Part shown: one piece after another, positions 5,272 through 8,644 of the stretch
Layout: each line of letters starts with the position of its first letter
Position numbering within the stretch: the first letter of the stretch is position 1
Assembly: GCA_946415665.1 (NCBI GenBank)
Contig: CAMKTI010000069.1
Span: 1-8,644, forward strand
DNA from: an uncultured Clostridia bacterium
GTDB lineage: Bacteria > Bacillota > Clostridia > Lachnospirales > CAMVHY01
Length of the DNA: 8,644 bases
Reading direction: 5' to 3'
Translations under genes and position numbers: made by a program
Notes under the pieces: generated by a model
Database searches by the model: none
Told to the model about the DNA's origin: nothing
The model's input: the letters and a program-made list of their open reading frames with translations, nothing else

Positions 5272-6639
5272 ATGATTGAGGATACAATTGCGGCAATTGC
5301 GACACCGATTGGAACAGGTGGAATTGGAATTATAAGAATTAGTGGCACGGATGCTTTAAATGTATTAAAAAAAATTTTTAGGTCGCGTGAAAAAAATTTT
5401 GTTTCACATAAAATTTATTATGGATTTATTTTTGATGCAGAAAAAAATAATTTATTGTTGGATGAAGTTTTGGTCATGATAATGTTGGCGCCAAGAACTT
5501 ATACGCGTGAAGATGTCGTGGAAATAAATTGCCACGGCGGTTTAGTTTGTGTAAATAAAATTTTAGATTTGGTTTTAAAAAATGGAGCACGATTGGCAGA
5601 ACCGGGTGAATTTACAAAACGGGCTTATTTAAATGGGAGAATAGATTTATCGCAAGCGGAAGCCGTGATAGATATTATTAACGCGCAAAATAACTTTGCG
5701 AATGATATAGCTTTGAAGCAGTTGAAAGGAAAATTGTCGCAAGAAATAAATTTATGCATGATAAAAATTTTGGATGTTTTGGGGCAAATTGAGGCGGCAA
5801 TAGATTATCCTGAGGAATATGAAATAAAAACGCAGGATATATATTTAGATATTTTAAAAGTCGCGGAGCAAATAAAAAAAATGCTTGATTCGTCAGATGT
5901 TGGTGAAATTATAAAAAACGGAATAAATATTGCGATTATTGGAAAGCCAAATGTAGGGAAGTCTTCGATTTTAAATGCGCTGTCAAAAAAAGATTCTGCG
6001 ATTGTAACTGAAATTGCCGGGACAACACGCGATGTGATTCATGAATTTATAAATATCGGTGGAGTTACAGCAAAAATTTTAGATACTGCGGGAATACATA
6101 AAACAGAGGATAAAATAGAAAATTTGGGAATACAAAAAGCTTTTGATTGTTTGAAAATGGCAGATTTGATTTTATTTGTTTTTGATTGGTCGCGAGAATT
6201 TGATATTGATGACAAAAATTTGATTGATATGTGTAAAAAAAATGATAAAAAAATTTTGTTTGTGGCAAATAAATTTGATTTAGAGCAAAAATTATTTTTG
6301 GAAGAAAAAGATTTGAATGAGGAGTTAATAAAAATTTCGGCGCAAAAAAATCTTGGTATAGAAGATTTAGTAAATAAAATTAAAAGTTTGTTTTTAGAAA
6401 AAAATATTTTGGATAAAAATGATGAAGTTTATATTTGTAATAAGCGGCATGAAAGCGCGTTAAGAAAAGCGTATGAAAGTTTATTAAAAACTCTTGAGAC
6501 GATAAAAAATAAAATGCCGTGTGACTTAATTTCGATTGATTTGCGCGATGCGTATGATTTTCTCGGGGAAATTACTGGCGAGTCGGTTAGTGATAAAATA
6601 ATAGACGAGATATTTAGTAAATATTGTGTTGGAAAATAA
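5272..6639 (+). CDS. mnmE: tRNA modification GTPase MnmE
   Basis: MnmE (TrmE) works with MnmG to install the carboxymethylaminomethyl group at C5 of wobble U34 in certain tRNAs, using GTP, a tetrahydrofolate one-carbon unit and glycine. The 455-aa length is normal. Residues 1-118 form the folate-binding N-terminal domain (TPIGTGGIGIIRISG; CHGG at 87-90). A helical domain encloses the G domain, with P-loop GKPNVGKSS at 224-232, switch I AGTTRD at 249-254, DTAG at 271-274 and NKFD at 333-336. The C-terminus is YCVGK with Cys452, matching the FCIGK signature. It shares an operon with mnmG, 15 bp apart. The promoter is uncertain: a TAAAAT at 5235-5240 has only a weak TTGAAC at 15 bp overlapping the upstream terminator, so read-through is possible. 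All key residues look intact. Confidence 0.98.
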   Translation: MIEDTIAAIATPIGTGGIGIIRISGTDALNVLKKIFRSREKNFVSHKIYYGFIFDAEKNNLLLDEVLVMIMLAPRTYTREDVVEINCHGGLVCVNKILDLVLKNGARLAEPGEFTKRAYLNGRIDLSQAEAVIDIINAQNNFANDIALKQLKGKLSQEINLCMIKILDVLGQIEAAIDYPEEYEIKTQDIYLDILKVAEQIKKMLDSSDVGEIIKNGINIAIIGKPNVGKSSILNALSKKDSAIVTEIAGTTRDVIHEFINIGGVTAKILDTAGIHKTEDKIENLGIQKAFDCLKMADLILFVFDWSREFDIDDKNLIDMCKKNDKKILFVANKFDLEQKLFLEEKDLNEELIKISAQKNLGIEDLVNKIKSLFLEKNILDKNDEVYICNKRHESALRKAYESLLKTLETIKNKMPCDLISIDLRDAYDFLGEITGESVSDKIIDEIFSKYCVGK

Positions 6640-6654
6640 AAATGAGGTTAATTT

Positions 6655-8538
6655 ATGGAAAAAAATTATTATGCTGGAGATTTTGATGTTGTTGTAATTG
6701 GCGGAGGTCATGCAGGATGTGAGGCGGCGCTTGCATGTGCTCGAATGAATTTAAAAACGATTATGTTTGCAATAAATTTAGATTCGATTGCGATGATGCC
6801 GTGCAATCCAAATATTGGTGGAACTTCGAAAGGACATTTGGTTCGTGAAATAGATGCGTTAGGTGGAGAAATGGCAAAAAATATTGACAAAACTTTTATT
6901 CAGTCGAGAATGTTAAATACGGGAAAAGGTCCGGCCGTTTATTCTTTAAGAGCGCAGGCAGATAAATTTAAATATAGTCGCGAAATGAAAAAAACGCTTG
7001 AGAATCAGGAAAATCTTTTGATTAGGCAAGGCGAAGCAGAAAAAATTTTGGTTGAAAATAAAAAAGTTTGTGGTGTTTTATTAAGTAGTGGAGCGATTTA
7101 TAAATCGAAAGCTGTAATAATTTGTACGGGGACGTATTTAAATGCAAGATGTTTGACGGGAGAAAATATTGTTTACAGTGGACCAAATGGATTTAAAGCG
7201 AGTAATAAATTAAGTGAGAGCTTAAAAAATTTAGGAATAAAAATGTATAGATTTAAAACGGGGACGCCGGCAAGAATAAATAAAAAAACGATTGATTTTG
7301 AAAAAATGCAGGTGCAGTATGGGGATAAAAAAATTGTTCCGTTTTCGTTTGAGAATAAAAATTTAAATCGCGAGCAAATTTTATGTTATTTGACTTACAC
7401 GAATCAGAGAACGCATGAAATTATTAAAAAGAATATTATGCGATCGCCAATGTATTCGGGATTAATAGAAGGAACAGGAACAAGATATTGTCCTTCGATT
7501 GAAGATAAAGTTATAAGATTTGCAGATAAAATTAGTCATCAGGTTTTTATCGAGCCAGAAGGAGAAGATACGAATGAAATGTATGCTTCGGGATTATCGA
7601 CGTCGTTGCCTGAAGATGTACAAATTGAATTGTATAGAAGTGTCGCCGGATTAGAAAATTGTGAATTTACTAGGACGGGTTATGCTATTGAATATGATTG
7701 TATTGATGCAACGCAATTAAAATTATCGTTGGAGTTTAAAAATATTTCAGGATTATTTAGTGCCGGGCAATTTAACGGAAGTTCAGGATATGAAGAAGCA
7801 GCAGCTCAAGGAATTATTGCTGGAATAAATGCTGGGATGTATATAAAAAATAATGAGCCGTTAATAATTAAAAGGTCTGAAGGATATATTGGCGTTTTAA
7901 TTGATGATATGGTTACGAAAGGAAGCAAAGAGCCGTATAGAATGATGACATCGCGCGCTGAATATAGATTAATTTTGCGGCAAGATAACGCTGACTTGAG
8001 ATTGACGGAAATGGGATTTGAAGTTGGTTTGATAAAAAAAGATAGATATGAAAAGTTTTTGATTAAAAAAAATGAAATTGAAAAAGAGTTGGCGCGTGTA
8101 AAAAAAGTTTTTGTGAAAGCAGATGATAAAATAAATAAAATTTTGTTGGAGCATAAGAGTAATGTTTTATTAAATGGAGTTTATTTGGATGAATTAATTA
8201 AAAGGCCGGAATTAGATTATTTTTGTTTAAAAGAAATTGATTTGGATAGGAATAATTTTTTGGGCGAAGAAATTTGCGAGCAGGTTAATATTAAAATTAA
8301 ATATGAAGGATATATAAAACGGCAAATGAACCAGATTGAAAAGTTTAAAAAGCTGGAAGAAAAAAAATTGCCAAAAGAAATTGATTACAAATTAATAAAA
8401 GGATTGAGTCGTGAGGCAATAGATCATTTGGAAAAAATTAAGCCAGAAAATATTGGACAAGCGTTAAGAATTGCTGGAGTTTCGCATGCAGATATTTCTG
8501 TTTTGTTGATTTATTTAAAAGCGTATAAAAATAAATGA
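6655..8538 (+). CDS. mnmG: tRNA uridine-5-carboxymethylaminomethyl synthase subunit MnmG
   Basis: MnmG (GidA) is the FAD- and NADH-binding partner of MnmE in wobble-uridine modification and acts in the cytoplasm as a MnmE2-MnmG2 complex. The 627 residues match the family. The FAD-binding GGGHAG is at 16-21. CNPNIGG begins at Cys50 and YCPSIEDK carries Cys279, matching the two conserved cysteines of the family. TGTPAR, EGEDTNEMY, STSLPEDVQ and GQFNGSSGYEE (371-381) follow. The C-terminal helical domain that contacts MnmE ends with RIAGVSHADISVLLIYLK. The start is ATG 6655 with GAGG at 6644-6647, 15 bp after mnmE. A hairpin with a T-run follows at 8567, and rsmG, the usual next gene in many Firmicutes, is not seen in the remaining 106 bp. 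The gene ends in TGA, so TGA is a stop here. Confidence 0.98.
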   Translation: MEKNYYAGDFDVVVIGGGHAGCEAALACARMNLKTIMFAINLDSIAMMPCNPNIGGTSKGHLVREIDALGGEMAKNIDKTFIQSRMLNTGKGPAVYSLRAQADKFKYSREMKKTLENQENLLIRQGEAEKILVENKKVCGVLLSSGAIYKSKAVIICTGTYLNARCLTGENIVYSGPNGFKASNKLSESLKNLGIKMYRFKTGTPARINKKTIDFEKMQVQYGDKKIVPFSFENKNLNREQILCYLTYTNQRTHEIIKKNIMRSPMYSGLIEGTGTRYCPSIEDKVIRFADKISHQVFIEPEGEDTNEMYASGLSTSLPEDVQIELYRSVAGLENCEFTRTGYAIEYDCIDATQLKLSLEFKNISGLFSAGQFNGSSGYEEAAAQGIIAGINAGMYIKNNEPLIIKRSEGYIGVLIDDMVTKGSKEPYRMMTSRAEYRLILRQDNADLRLTEMGFEVGLIKKDRYEKFLIKKNEIEKELARVKKVFVKADDKINKILLEHKSNVLLNGVYLDELIKRPELDYFCLKEIDLDRNNFLGEEICEQVNIKIKYEGYIKRQMNQIEKFKKLEEKKLPKEIDYKLIKGLSREAIDHLEKIKPENIGQALRIAGVSHADISVLLIYLKAYKNK

Positions 8539-8566
8539 TTTGGTGTGAGAAATAAAAAATAAAATG

Positions 8567-8597
8567 TCACGCATAGACTGTATGGGTGATTTTTTTT
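8567..8597 (+). terminator. Terminator-like hairpin after mnmG, overlapping the next gene's Shine-Dalgarno
   Basis: TCACGCATA (8567-8575) pairs with TATGGGTGA (8581-8589) except for one central G-G mismatch, around the loop GACTG, and eight T residues follow (8590-8597). It would end the mnmE-mnmG transcript. Its 3' arm holds GGGTGA, a good Shine-Dalgarno for ATG 8598, so it could instead be an attenuator or a site-masking hairpin. Confidence 0.65.
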
Positions 8598-8644
8598 ATG
8601 CGAAAATTTATTGTGTTGATAGGTGAGATTTTTTTTATCGCGTG
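8598..8644 (+). CDS. Start of a gene running off the right edge, N-terminus signal- or membrane-like
   Basis: ATG 8598 is preceded at normal distance by GGGTGAT (8584-8590), and the frame is open to the window end, giving MRKFIVLIGEIFFIA. One Arg and one Lys followed by mostly hydrophobic residues resemble the start of a signal peptide or membrane segment. The initiation region GGGTGATTTTTTT is identical to that before the TTG start at 4083. The product does not resemble the beginning of RsmG. Only 15 codons are visible and the T-rich DNA favours hydrophobic frames by chance, so the call is tentative. Confidence 0.4.
   Translation, partial: MRKFIVLIGEIFFIA

Noticed and set aside
5040..5348. 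Minus-strand open frames rich in Cys or Leu runs over the membrane-protein tail and the mnmE start
   Set aside because: They are the complement of the CAA/CAG and heptad repeats, and they cross a terminator and the real mnmE start.
1..8644. CRISPR arrays, tRNA or rRNA genes, and known riboswitches
   Set aside because: The repeats present are coding and directly tandem with no spacers; no tRNA T-loop/acceptor pattern and no rRNA or recognised riboswitch sequence was seen on either strand.

Overview
The window is AT-rich DNA read with the standard bacterial code: TGA serves as a stop for mnmG and for the membrane-protein gene, and Trp is encoded by TGG. The mnmE-mnmG pair, the extended Shine-Dalgarno sites and the strong TTGACA promoters point to a low-GC Firmicute, probably in the Clostridia. 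A nonsense-broken gene, a scrambled transposase and many in-frame repeats suggest a decaying genome such as that of a host-associated symbiont. The lineage and lifestyle are inferences; no marker gene in the window settles them.

Layout. Positions 2-802 hold the 3' part of a coiled-coil gene interrupted by one in-frame TAA (428-430) and closed by a strong terminator. A gene-poor stretch (855-1380) follows, with a second terminator-like hairpin. A TTGACA/TACAAT promoter then drives an intact paralogue of the first gene (1521-2678, 385 aa): a long N-terminal coiled coil, one hydrophobic segment inside a conserved Cys-containing block, and a C-terminal domain. Positions 2940-3804 hold the wreck of an IS5-family transposase. 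Its C-terminal half lies on the minus strand and its N-terminal half on the plus strand, as expected if about 510 bp inside a single copy flipped. Several frameshifts and two catalytic Asp-to-Asn changes show that it is dead.

A second copy of the same promoter module (3924-3964), bracketed by an inverted repeat and followed by a foldable leader, drives a 363-aa protein (4083-5174). That protein has three hydrophobic hairpins and a cytoplasmic-type tail built from LANENK heptads and Gln-rich repeats. After a clear terminator comes the housekeeping pair mnmE (5272-6639) and mnmG (6655-8538), whose products form the complex that modifies the wobble uridine of certain tRNAs. A terminator-like hairpin follows, and its 3' arm contains the Shine-Dalgarno of a gene that starts at 8598 and leaves the window.

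The most unusual content is the left half: a small set of unrecognised repeat-expanded coiled-coil/membrane proteins. Two of their genes carry near-identical promoter modules and leaders able to fold at the 5' end. A shared role at the cell envelope or the host interface is an inference only.
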